A stretch of DNA of 9,349 nucleotides from Actinomycetota bacterium (GTDB taxonomy: Bacteria > Actinomycetota > Actinomycetes > UBA12327). The position numbers were made by a program, and so were the translations under genes. Below the pieces are notes generated by a model. The model had not been told where the DNA came from. It made no database searches and saw only the letters and a list, made by a program, of their open reading frames with translations. This document shows positions 1-5,381 of the stretch, piece after piece; the first letter of the stretch is position 1; each line of letters starts with the position of its first letter. The stretch covers positions 1 through 9,349 of the forward strand of contig JAPLBW010000183.1 of assembly GCA_026392555.1 (NCBI GenBank). Direction: 5' to 3'.

Positions 1-228
1 CCGATCTTGATCAAGTACTTCCGGCCGCTACTGCGTAAGCCGGAAAAGGCCATGATCACCTACGTGTACCTGGCCACCTCGCCGGAAGTTGCAGGTGCCA
101 GCGGCTGGTATTGGAAGGATGGGCGCTTCGTTGACGCCAGCCAATTGGCTCAAAGTCAGGAACTGCGCGATCAGATCTGGGCGTGGTCCATGCGTCAAAG
201 CGGGTTGAGCCAAGGCGTGAGTTCCTAA
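1..228 (+). CDS. Short-chain dehydrogenase/reductase, C-terminal fragment (5' end outside window)
   Basis: The frame is open from the first base and ends at TAA 226-228, leaving 75 visible residues; the start lies upstream. The fragment reads as the tail of a classical SDR: a KPEKAMITYVYLATSPEV helix (the 'EEGA..ixyLAsSpEv' region of the family), then a SGWYWKDGRFV strand like the 'G.Yf....' end of retinol-dehydrogenase-type and related SDRs, then a terminal helix (ELRDQIWAWSM) typical of that subgroup. The NAD(P)-binding GxxxGxG motif and the catalytic Tyr-Lys pair would be in the missing part, so substrate and cofactor cannot be judged. The next gene, proA, starts 50 bases later and appears to have its own promoter, so no functional link is implied. 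Family assignment is inferred from the tail only. Confidence 0.72.
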   Translation, partial: PILIKYFRPLLRKPEKAMITYVYLATSPEVAGASGWYWKDGRFVDASQLAQSQELRDQIWAWSMRQSGLSQGVSS

Positions 229-261
229 CTCCCGTCGGCACTGAACTTCCTTGTTGTAGGT

Positions 262-278
262 GGGCTTAGTCTTAGCCC
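262..278 (+). promoter_or_regulatory. Candidate proA promoter: -10 box within an inverted repeat, predicting a leaderless mRNA
   Basis: TAGTCT at 267-272 fits the actinobacterial -10 pattern TANNNT and occupies exactly -12 to -7 if the A of the proA ATG (279) is +1. Transcription from it would give an mRNA with no 5' leader. The box is flanked by a perfect 5-base inverted repeat, GGGCT 262-266 and AGCCC 274-278. In DNA this could be an operator. In a longer read-through transcript it would form a hairpin touching the start codon. No convincing -35 hexamer is present; CTGAAC 241-246 is a poor match. Function is inferred from position and motif only. Confidence 0.4.
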
Positions 279-1553
279 ATGACCGATAGCGAGTTACTGG
301 CGATTCGTCAGGTATGTGAGCAGGCCCGTGAGGCATCGTTTTCGTTGGCCTCGACTAGTCGTGCCGTCAAAGATGCGGCTCTGCGCACAATTGCTGATGC
401 CCTGGAAGCCAACGCCGCGACAATCGTGACGGCCAATGCCACCGACTTAGATCGTGCACGCGCCGATGGCACGTCGGATGCATTGATCGACCGACTGACG
501 ATTACGCCGGATCGCTTGACGGCGATTGCTGACGCGTTGCGTGAAGTGGCCGAATTGCCGGACCCCATTGGCGAAGTCATTCGCGGTTACACCCTCCCCA
601 ACGGTTTGCAGATCCGCCAGCTCCGCGTGCCACTGGGCGTAGTGGGCATGATTTATGAAGCCCGCCCCAATGTCACCGTTGATGCTGCTGGCTTGTGCTT
701 GAAGTCTGGCAATGCTGCGCTTCTGCGTGGATCGTCCTCTGCCTATGACACCAACGTCGCTTTGGTTGCGGTCATGCAAGATGCCCTCGAGGCCGCCGGA
801 TTGCCTCGCCATGCCATTCAATTGGTTCCGGGCACTAGTCACGAATCGGTGAAGCACCTGATGCAAGCTCGCGGGCTCGTTGACGTGTTGATTCCGCGTG
901 GGGGAGCGGGCTTGATTAAGTCCGTCGTTGAAGGTTCGCTTGTCCCGGTCATCGAAACAGGAGTGGGCAACTGCCACGTCTACGTTGATGCCGATGCGGA
1001 TATCGACAAGGCCATCAACATCTTGATCAACTCCAAGACTCAGCGCGTGAGTGTGTGCAATGCGGCGGAGACCTTGTTGGTTCATGCTGATGTCGCTGCT
1101 GAGTTCGTGCCCAAGGCTCTAGCTGCTCTCAAGGACGAGGGCGTCACCATTCATGGGGACGCAGCCATGGCGGACTTTTGTGCCAGCGCCGGCATTGATT
1201 TCGTTCCAGCAACCGAGGATGACTGGCTTGCTGAGTACTACTCGCTAGATCTGGCAGCTGGCATCGTGAACTCCATTGACGAAGCGATCGCCCACATTCG
1301 CCGGTACACCAGCGGTCACACCGAAGCCATCGTCAGCGATAACTTCACCGCGACGCAGTACTTCGTGGCTCAGGTGGATTCGGCCGCTGTCATGGTCAAT
1401 GCCTCTACTCGTTTCACCGATGGTGGTGAGTTTGGCTTTGGCGCGGAAATTGGTATTTCAACCCAGAAACTGCATGCTCGCGGGCCGATGGGTCTTGCGG
1501 AACTGACCTCAACGAAATTTGTTGTAACCGGTGACGGCCATATCCGCGGCTAG
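279..1553 (+). CDS. proA: Gamma-glutamyl phosphate reductase (glutamate-5-semialdehyde dehydrogenase)
   Basis: ProA reduces gamma-glutamyl phosphate to glutamate-5-semialdehyde with NADPH in the cytoplasm, the second step of proline synthesis after ProB. The 424-residue product has normal family length. Visible landmarks are the VPLGVVGMIYEARPNVTVDA segment (about 117-136) and LKSGNAALLRGSSSA of the aldehyde-dehydrogenase fold (141-155), PRGGAGLI (206-213), the catalytic cysteine C260 in RVSVCNAAETLLVH, and the C-terminal NASTRFTDGGEFGFGAEIGIST block (374-395). I recall the residue three before the catalytic Cys as usually Pro (RPSVCNA); here it is Val257. proB is not in the window; the upstream neighbour is an SDR. 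ATG 279 is chosen because it gives a normal N-terminus. A weak AGGTGG (258-263) lies 15 bases away, too far for a normal Shine-Dalgarno, which fits leaderless initiation. Identity is near certain. Confidence 0.97.
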   Translation: MTDSELLAIRQVCEQAREASFSLASTSRAVKDAALRTIADALEANAATIVTANATDLDRARADGTSDALIDRLTITPDRLTAIADALREVAELPDPIGEVIRGYTLPNGLQIRQLRVPLGVVGMIYEARPNVTVDAAGLCLKSGNAALLRGSSSAYDTNVALVAVMQDALEAAGLPRHAIQLVPGTSHESVKHLMQARGLVDVLIPRGGAGLIKSVVEGSLVPVIETGVGNCHVYVDADADIDKAINILINSKTQRVSVCNAAETLLVHADVAAEFVPKALAALKDEGVTIHGDAAMADFCASAGIDFVPATEDDWLAEYYSLDLAAGIVNSIDEAIAHIRRYTSGHTEAIVSDNFTATQYFVAQVDSAAVMVNASTRFTDGGEFGFGAEIGISTQKLHARGPMGLAELTSTKFVVTGDGHIRG

Positions 1554-1587
1554 TTGTTTAGACTGACTGCACTAGACGTTCTTACCT

Positions 1588-1593
1588 AAGGAG
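1588..1593 (+). promoter_or_regulatory. Strong Shine-Dalgarno for the 45-codon ORF
   Basis: AAGGAG at 1588-1593 lies 6 bases before ATG 1600. It is one of the best ribosome binding sites in the window and is the main evidence that the small ORF is translated. The neighbouring proA and nadD starts lack one. Confidence 0.75.
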
Positions 1594-1599
1594 TTCTGC

Positions 1600-1737
1600 A
1601 TGGTGTCGATCCTGGCTGAAGCCGCCGAAACGACGGAGAAGTCCTTTCCGTTGCCCCCCGTTGGGTTTGGTCTCCTCGGTCTTGGCATCTTGCTCCTTGC
1701 CTTGTACATGGTGACTCGGATGAACCCCGATCGCTAA
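1600..1737 (+). CDS. Small single-pass membrane protein between proA and nadD, function unknown
   Basis: A 45-codon ORF (ATG 1600, TAA 1735-1737) with a strong Shine-Dalgarno. The product has an acidic, polar N-terminus (residues 1-14, LAEAAETTEK), a PLPP motif (18-21), one hydrophobic segment of about 20 residues rich in Gly and Leu (about 22-41), and a short tail with two Arg (RMNPDR). This pattern predicts one transmembrane helix; the basic tail suggests an outside N-terminus and a cytoplasmic C-terminus. From memory, actinobacteria such as Streptomyces often have a similarly short membrane protein with a 'lPLPP/MPP + TM' layout in this position, so it is probably a real conserved gene and not a chance ORF. 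It starts 46 bases after proA and ends 10 bases before nadD, and nadD lacks its own Shine-Dalgarno, so translational coupling to nadD is plausible. No function is known to me. Confidence 0.8.
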   Translation: MVSILAEAAETTEKSFPLPPVGFGLLGLGILLLALYMVTRMNPDR

Positions 1738-1747
1738 TCGCGCGCTC

Positions 1748-2332
1748 ATGCGTATTGGGGTGTTGGGCGGGACCTTCGATCCACCACACCTTGGGCACCT
1801 CGCGGTAGCTCGAGATGTTGCCGCGCAACTTCAGTTAGATCGCATTGTCTTTGTCCCCACGGGTGACTCCTGGCAAAAGGAAACGACCACTCCTGCAATG
1901 GATCGCCTCGCCATGGTTGACCTGGCGATTGCGGGCGAGGGACTTTTTGTCAGTAGCGATGTCGATGTCCAACGTGCGGGACCGACTTTTACCTTTGACA
2001 CGTTGATGCAGTTGCGGGCCGAATATGGAGCGGAAGCGGAGCTGTTTTTCCTGCTCGGTTCGGATGCCCTTGCCGGCCTTCCGACCTGGCGTCGGGCCAG
2101 CGAGCTGGGACAACTCGCCACATTTGTTGGATTTGGTCGGCCCGGTCATGACCCAATCGCGCCAGCAGGTTTCGAATCGTGGGTGCACGTCGTGTCTGTT
2201 ACTCCAACCGACATCTCATCGACCCAATGTCGCCAGAAGTTAGCGGCCGGGGAGTCGGTGGTGGGTCTGATGCCTCCGGCAGTCATTGACTACGCCACGG
2301 CGCGCGGGCTATATGCCGGCGTGAGAGAGTAG
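1748..2332 (+). CDS. nadD: Nicotinate-nucleotide adenylyltransferase
   Basis: NadD transfers AMP from ATP to nicotinate mononucleotide, giving nicotinate adenine dinucleotide, a central step of NAD synthesis in the cytoplasm. The 194-residue product has the family length. It begins with the nucleotidyltransferase signature GGTFDPPHLGH (7-17, HxGH at 14-17). It continues with VPTGDSWQK (36-44), the actinobacterial form of the substrate loop, GPTFTFDTL (78-86), LLGSDALAGLPTW (102-114), and ends with the second ATP-binding signature ISSTQCR (156-162). ATG 1748 is fixed by the N-terminal strand MRIGVLGGTF. No Shine-Dalgarno is visible in the 10 bases after the small membrane protein, so ribosomes probably arrive by coupling. 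rsfS follows 27 bases later. Confidence 0.96.
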   Translation: MRIGVLGGTFDPPHLGHLAVARDVAAQLQLDRIVFVPTGDSWQKETTTPAMDRLAMVDLAIAGEGLFVSSDVDVQRAGPTFTFDTLMQLRAEYGAEAELFFLLGSDALAGLPTWRRASELGQLATFVGFGRPGHDPIAPAGFESWVHVVSVTPTDISSTQCRQKLAAGESVVGLMPPAVIDYATARGLYAGVRE

Positions 2333-2359
2333 CTACCCAGCACCACCTATGGAGGACTA

Positions 2360-2752
2360 GTGACCGCAACGACTCAGGCTATTGAATTAGCGGTCGCAGC
2401 AGCCGAAGCTGCCGGCGACAAGTTAGCCCAAGACATCGTTGCCATCGATGTGAGTGACCACTTGGTCATCACCGACATCTTCGTCATTTGTTCAGGTAAC
2501 ACTGAGCGCCAAGTCAAAGCCATCGTGGACTCCATTGAGGAACGCCTCCATGGCCTGGGTGTTAAGCGCATCCGACGCGAAGGCCATGCGGAAGGCCGAT
2601 GGGTTCTGTTGGACTTCGGCGACATCGTGGTGCACGCACAGTTAGCTGAAGAGCGTGTGTTCTATGACCTCGAACGCCTGTGGGGCGATTGCCCAATGGT
2701 GGAACTTCCAGCGGAAGTTAACGCGCACGCGGCTGTATCTCAAGAAGCCTGA
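2360..2752 (+). CDS. rsfS: Ribosomal silencing factor RsfS
   Basis: RsfS (Iojap/DUF143 family) binds ribosomal protein uL14 on the 50S subunit and blocks joining with the 30S subunit, reducing translation when nutrients are scarce. The 130-residue protein shows the whole family core: AQDIVAIDVSDHLVITDIFVIC (23-44), a Q-V-K-A helix (51-61), RREG (72-75), GRWVLLDFGDIVVH (79-92) and EERVFYDLERLWGDCP (97-112), followed by an unconserved tail of about 18 residues. The start is GTG 2360, with GGAGG at 2351-2355 and a short 4-base spacer; the ATG overlapping that GGAGG (2349) runs into a stop after three codons. The nadD-rsfS-phosphatase order is a well known actinobacterial cluster. The next gene begins 3 bases after its stop. 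Confidence 0.95.
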   Translation: MTATTQAIELAVAAAEAAGDKLAQDIVAIDVSDHLVITDIFVICSGNTERQVKAIVDSIEERLHGLGVKRIRREGHAEGRWVLLDFGDIVVHAQLAEERVFYDLERLWGDCPMVELPAEVNAHAAVSQEA

Positions 2753-2755
2753 GTC

Positions 2756-3391
2756 ATGACGCGGTTGGTGTGGTTGCGCCATGGGCGTACTCCCTGGAAT
2801 CAAGAAGGGCGATTTCAGGGCCAAACCGATATTGCACTGGACGAGGTAGGTCATGCCCAAGCCAAGCGCGCTGCGTCGTACCTGATCCACCTGGAACCAT
2901 CGTTGATCATTAGCTCTGATCTTGCACGGGCCGTCCAAACTGCTGAGCCCTTGGCGACGTTAGCGGGTATTTCGATCACTCACGATGACCGCCTGCGTGA
3001 AACCGATGCTGGCGAATGGCAAGGACTCACTCACGACGAAATCCGCGAACGTTTTGGCGACAACTTGGATCAATGGTCGGCAGGTATTGATGTTCGCCCA
3101 GGCGGCGGCGAGACGCGGCGCGAAGTGGCTGATCGGGTCAGTAGTTGTGTCAACGAGTATGCGCGTACTCACGATGGGCAGACCATGGTGATCGTGACGC
3201 ACGGTGGATCAGCACGAGCCGGCATTGGTCACATGCTTGAGTTGCCCGAAGACTCATGGTTGGCACTGGGGGTGTTGGCCAACTGTTCGTGGTCCATCTT
3301 GGGGCGGTCCGGACATGTTTCACCACCGTGGCGGCTCCTGGAATACAACGCCGGGAGTTTGCCTGCACCGGTCCTAGGGGATGACCGCTAG
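2756..3391 (+). CDS. Histidine-type phosphatase, probable glucosyl-3-phosphoglycerate phosphatase (GpgP-like), 'phosphoglycerate mutase' family
   Basis: A 211-residue member of the histidine phosphatase superfamily. The catalytic set is visible: LRHGRT with R8 and phospho-accepting H9, R58 in SSDLARAVQTA, E82 in RETDAGEWQG, and H149 in VTHGG. At this length it is a cofactor-independent-looking phosphatase-type member and not the larger dPGM. The position directly after rsfS matches Mycobacterium tuberculosis Rv2419c (GpgP), which dephosphorylates glucosyl-3-phosphoglycerate. As I recall that sequence, shared features include WQGLTH, PxGGES/T and a late W-R-L...N-A block (here 192-199). If orthologous, it works in glucosylglycerate or methylglucose-polysaccharide synthesis; the partner synthase GpgS is not in this window. 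The name 'phosphoglycerate mutase' would be misleading. ATG 2756 lies 3 bases after the rsfS stop, so translation is probably coupled. The family call is firm; the substrate is inference. Confidence 0.9.
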   Translation: MTRLVWLRHGRTPWNQEGRFQGQTDIALDEVGHAQAKRAASYLIHLEPSLIISSDLARAVQTAEPLATLAGISITHDDRLRETDAGEWQGLTHDEIRERFGDNLDQWSAGIDVRPGGGETRREVADRVSSCVNEYARTHDGQTMVIVTHGGSARAGIGHMLELPEDSWLALGVLANCSWSILGRSGHVSPPWRLLEYNAGSLPAPVLGDDR

Positions 3392-3397
3392 CCGGTT

Positions 3398-3429
3398 TTA
3401 GGCGTTGTGGTGCGCACAGTTATGCTGTG
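3398..3429 (+). promoter_or_regulatory. Candidate tRNA-Ala promoter with an inverted repeat over the -10 box
   Basis: TATGCT at 3421-3426 fits TANNNT, with TTAGGC at 3398-3403 as a modest -35 at a 17-base spacing. This predicts a transcript start near 3433, about 16 bases before the mature tRNA. The -10 is embedded in a perfect inverted repeat, CACAG 3415-3419 / CTGTG 3425-3429 with a 5-base loop, and the palindrome GTGCGCAC sits at 3410-3417. The repeat could be an operator or a weak terminator hairpin for the upstream operon, although no T-run follows. Motif-based inference only. Confidence 0.42.
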
Positions 3430-3448
3430 ACCTCCTCTCCTTGAGAGC

Positions 3449-3521
3449 GGGGCTGTGGCGCAGCTGGTAGCGCACCTGCATGGCATGCAGGGGGTCAGGG
3501 GTTCAAGTCCCCTCAGCTCCA
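3449..3521 (+). tRNA. tRNA-Ala (anticodon GGC)
   Basis: A complete 73-base cloverleaf. The acceptor arm GGGGCTG (3449-3455) pairs with CAGCTCC (3514-3520), including one G-T pair, followed by discriminator A3521. The D stem is GCGC/GCGC. The anticodon stem CCTGC/GCAGG encloses loop ATGGCAT with U33 at 3481 and anticodon GGC at 3482-3484, reading GCC/GCU alanine codons. The variable region is 5 bases. The T stem AGGGG/CCCCT encloses the standard TTCAAGT loop. CCA is not encoded; CTC follows A3521, so the CCA end must be added enzymatically. In the 5' leader CTCTC 3435-3439 and GAGAG 3443-3447 could pair just before the RNase P site. No second copy of the tRNA 3' end is visible in the window, so there is no sign of an integrated element. 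Confidence 0.97.
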
Positions 3522-3549
3522 CTCAAAGAGTGGTTTCTTCGCTACTTCT

Positions 3550-3698
3550 AAGGAGCCAAAATGGCAGTCATCTCTCCTATCCCGCGTCATTGGGATGCCA
3601 GAGCGATCCCAGATCTCCACGGCAAGCGTGGACGGCAAGCAGTGGTAGTCGGGTGCGTACCAGACTGCTGGCCTTTGGCCTGTCTGTTGCCTTCCTGA
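3550..3698 (+). other. Strong Shine-Dalgarno plus 45-codon ORF in the wrong frame for the GH25 gene
   Basis: AAGGAG at 3550-3555 precedes ATG 3561 by 5 bases, the best ribosome binding site between the tRNA and leuS. The frame it opens runs 45 codons (starting MAVISPIPRHWDARAIP) to TGA 3696-3698. It overlaps the signal-peptide part of the GH25 frame by about 45 bases but is offset by one base from it. The peptide resembles nothing I know and ends in a Trp/Cys-rich read-through of the signal-peptide DNA. Possible readings: the true N-terminus of the GH25 protein broken by a one-base indel (real or assembly error), a translated leader peptide, or chance. Third-position GC does not separate the two frames over 3561-3652 (17 versus 16 of 31 codons by hand count). 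Confidence 0.4.
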
Positions 3699-5305
3699 CC
3701 ACCGGTGTTGCCACGATCAATGTGGTCAGTGCCCAGGCCGCCACCGTGATCACTGGCGTGGACGTTTCTAAGTGGGATCACTCAGCAACCACCGCTTACC
3801 CCGCAGGCACGCCTATTGATTGGGTCAAGGTCAAAGCCGCCGGTCGCAGTTTCGCGATCATCAAGGCGTCTGGGCGCACCGAGGAGCTCACAAACTATCG
3901 CAATCCGTATTTCGCTAACGACTACAAGCAAGCCAGAGCTGCTGGTTTGGTCGTGGGCGCCTACCACTATGCGCGACCAGCACTGCCGCTTTCAACGGCG
4001 ACCGATCAGGCTCGCTACTTCATCTCGACGGTACAAAAAGTCGGAAGTTTTAGAGACCAGAAGACCTTTCCTGCGGTCCTTGACTTGGAAACCACGGGTG
4101 GATTGGGTAAAGCCGACCTGATCGCGTGGACCCAACAATTCCTCGACACCGCGCAAGCATTAACCGGACGTAAGCCGATCTTGTATTCGTACGACTACTT
4201 CATACGCTCCACCTTGGGAAACACCCAGCAGTTCTCGAGCTACCCCTTGTGGTACGCGCGCTACACCACGACTGTCCCTACGTCATCGACTCTTCCCGGT
4301 GGTTGGGCGCAGTGGACCATGTGGCAGTACTCCTCAACCACCACGACAAATGGGATCATCGGCGCTGGCGATGTGAACAGGTTTAACGGAACGGCGACAG
4401 CATTGCTGGCTTTTGCCGATGGTCGCAAGTCTGGCTACGGACCACCGTCGATCCCGCTTGCCCCAGTTGCCACGCCCGGCACAGGTTCTGCACAGTTAAG
4501 TTGGACCATCCCCAATGATGATGGCGGAGTGCCCGTCAATCGTTACCGCGTGAGCGTCGATGCTGGTGTGGAAGCCATCACGCCAGGCACGTCGTTTCTA
4601 GCTGTTGGGTTGGAACCGGGAACACATACGTATTCGATCTCTGCGGAGAACTTAGCGGGGGTCGGCCTTCCCGCGACGGGTTCATTCACCGTCGCCCCTT
4701 ATGACGTGTCCACGCTTCCGGCGCCTGTGGTGCCAACAGTGGTGGTCAACACTCCCGCCGCGAGCATTGGTTCCGCCTACAACGTGGTCCAAATCAAAGT
4801 CAGCCGCGCGGATACGCTGCAGGCGATTCGTAATGCCGAAGTAACAGTTGCGATCACCCCCGAACTCGGTGCACCACGAACCCCGCGAACGGTGTATACC
4901 GATGCTGAAGGAATCGTGTCAGTGACCTTTCGCTCGCAGGTGGATACAGCGGTAACGGTGACGACGACAGGCGGCGCTTGGTACTCAGCCGTCACAAAAC
5001 AAACTGCTGTCCGAATCGCCCCCACGCTGACCGCAAGCCTCAGCGCTTCCGTCGTTCGACGAAATAATGTGGTCAGGCTGTCCGGTTCCACCTCGCCCTT
5101 GCTGGCAGGGGAGCGGGTGTATCGCCAGCTATTTACCGGTGGCCGATGGGTAACTAAGGCAACCCGGGTGGTGGGGGCGACGGGAACCTATTCCTTCACC
5201 GTCACGACTAGTTCGACGGGTCGCAAGGTTCTGCGGGTGGTCTTTCCATCAACCTCCCATCACCTGCGGGTGGTCTCGCGCACGCGGACGCTGATCATTC
5301 GCTAG
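3653..5305 (+). CDS. Secreted GH25 lysozyme-like muramidase with fibronectin-III and further beta domains; start uncertain
   Basis: GH25 enzymes cleave the MurNAc-GlcNAc bond of peptidoglycan. From GTG 3653 the product has 550 residues. It starts with a signal peptide: RTR basic region, hydrophobic LLAFGLSVAFLTTGVATI core, AQA cleavage motif at about 27-29. The catalytic domain covers about 33-257. It shows GVDVSKWD (D37), FAIIKASGR (67-75), VVGAYHYARP (100-109), the acidic pair D144/E146 in VLDLETT, LWYARY, and WQYSST...GDVNRFNG (D240), the usual GH25 set. A fibronectin-III-like domain follows (about 263-347), then an Ig-like domain (about 358-454) and a C-terminal beta domain (about 455-550, ending RTRTLIIR); these probably bind cell wall or act as spacers. 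No transmembrane anchor or sorting signal follows. The frame stays open back into the tRNA (3455), which cannot be coding N-terminus. GTG 3653 gives a normal signal peptide but has no clear ribosome binding site. Confidence 0.85.
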   Translation: MRTRLLAFGLSVAFLTTGVATINVVSAQAATVITGVDVSKWDHSATTAYPAGTPIDWVKVKAAGRSFAIIKASGRTEELTNYRNPYFANDYKQARAAGLVVGAYHYARPALPLSTATDQARYFISTVQKVGSFRDQKTFPAVLDLETTGGLGKADLIAWTQQFLDTAQALTGRKPILYSYDYFIRSTLGNTQQFSSYPLWYARYTTTVPTSSTLPGGWAQWTMWQYSSTTTTNGIIGAGDVNRFNGTATALLAFADGRKSGYGPPSIPLAPVATPGTGSAQLSWTIPNDDGGVPVNRYRVSVDAGVEAITPGTSFLAVGLEPGTHTYSISAENLAGVGLPATGSFTVAPYDVSTLPAPVVPTVVVNTPAASIGSAYNVVQIKVSRADTLQAIRNAEVTVAITPELGAPRTPRTVYTDAEGIVSVTFRSQVDTAVTVTTTGGAWYSAVTKQTAVRIAPTLTASLSASVVRRNNVVRLSGSTSPLLAGERVYRQLFTGGRWVTKATRVVGATGTYSFTVTTSSTGRKVLRVVFPSTSHHLRVVSRTRTLIIR

Positions 5306-5317
5306 GGCGTGGGAAGA

Positions 5318-5354
5318 TAGGGTCCGCACCCAATAGGTGCGAGAGGCCGCGACC
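5318..5354 (+). promoter_or_regulatory. leuS leader: candidate -10 box and hairpin exposing a Shine-Dalgarno
   Basis: TAGGGT at 5318-5323 fits TANNNT and would start transcription near 5330; no -35 of quality is present. For transcripts coming from further upstream, CGCACC 5325-5330 and GGTGCG 5336-5341 pair perfectly around a 5-base loop. GGTC 5321-5324 can additionally pair with GACC 5351-5354, placing the ribosome-binding GAGG (5343-5346) in the bulge. The hairpin lacks a T-run, so it is not a standard terminator. There is no T-box sequence and no room for one in the 72-base gap after the GH25 gene. Confidence 0.33.
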
Positions 5355-5381
5355 ATGATCGGGATGTTGACGCAACGATGA
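5355..5381 (+). CDS. Putative 8-codon leader ORF overlapping the leuS start
   Basis: ATG 5355 opens the peptide MIGMLTQR and stops at TGA 5379-5381, which overlaps the leuS ATG (5378-5380) as ATGA. GAGG at 5343-5346 lies 8 bases upstream of this ATG. leuS itself has no Shine-Dalgarno close to its own start. The geometry suggests that ribosomes load on the leader and re-initiate on leuS. It contains a single leucine codon (TTG), so classical leucine attenuation is weakly supported. The ORF is so short that chance cannot be excluded. Confidence 0.35.
   Translation: MIGMLTQR

Noticed and set aside
352..361. Perfect 10-base palindrome CGACTAGTCG within proA
   Set aside because: It is inside conserved coding sequence; ACTAGT recurs a few times in the window at roughly chance frequency.
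447..1085. 212-codon antisense ORF opposite proA
   Set aside because: Shadow of proA; low-complexity His/Gln/Arg-rich product with no motif.
3449..3521. tRNA-Ala as the attachment site of an integrated element carrying the GH25 gene
   Set aside because: No duplicated tRNA 3' end, integrase or phage gene is visible in the window; the downstream genes are the expected chromosomal neighbours.
3621..3640. Direct repeat GGCAAGC occurring twice just upstream of the GH25 signal peptide
   Set aside because: Two copies of a 7-mer about 13 bases apart are compatible with chance, and no further copies form an array.
3455..3652. N-terminal extension of the GH25 frame from GTG 3455
   Set aside because: It begins inside the tRNA-Ala gene and the translated tRNA is meaningless; the frame is simply open by chance back to that point.
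5306..5377. T-box riboswitch upstream of leuS
   Set aside because: The gap is only 72 bases and I see no T-box core sequence or antiterminator; the hairpin present is too small.
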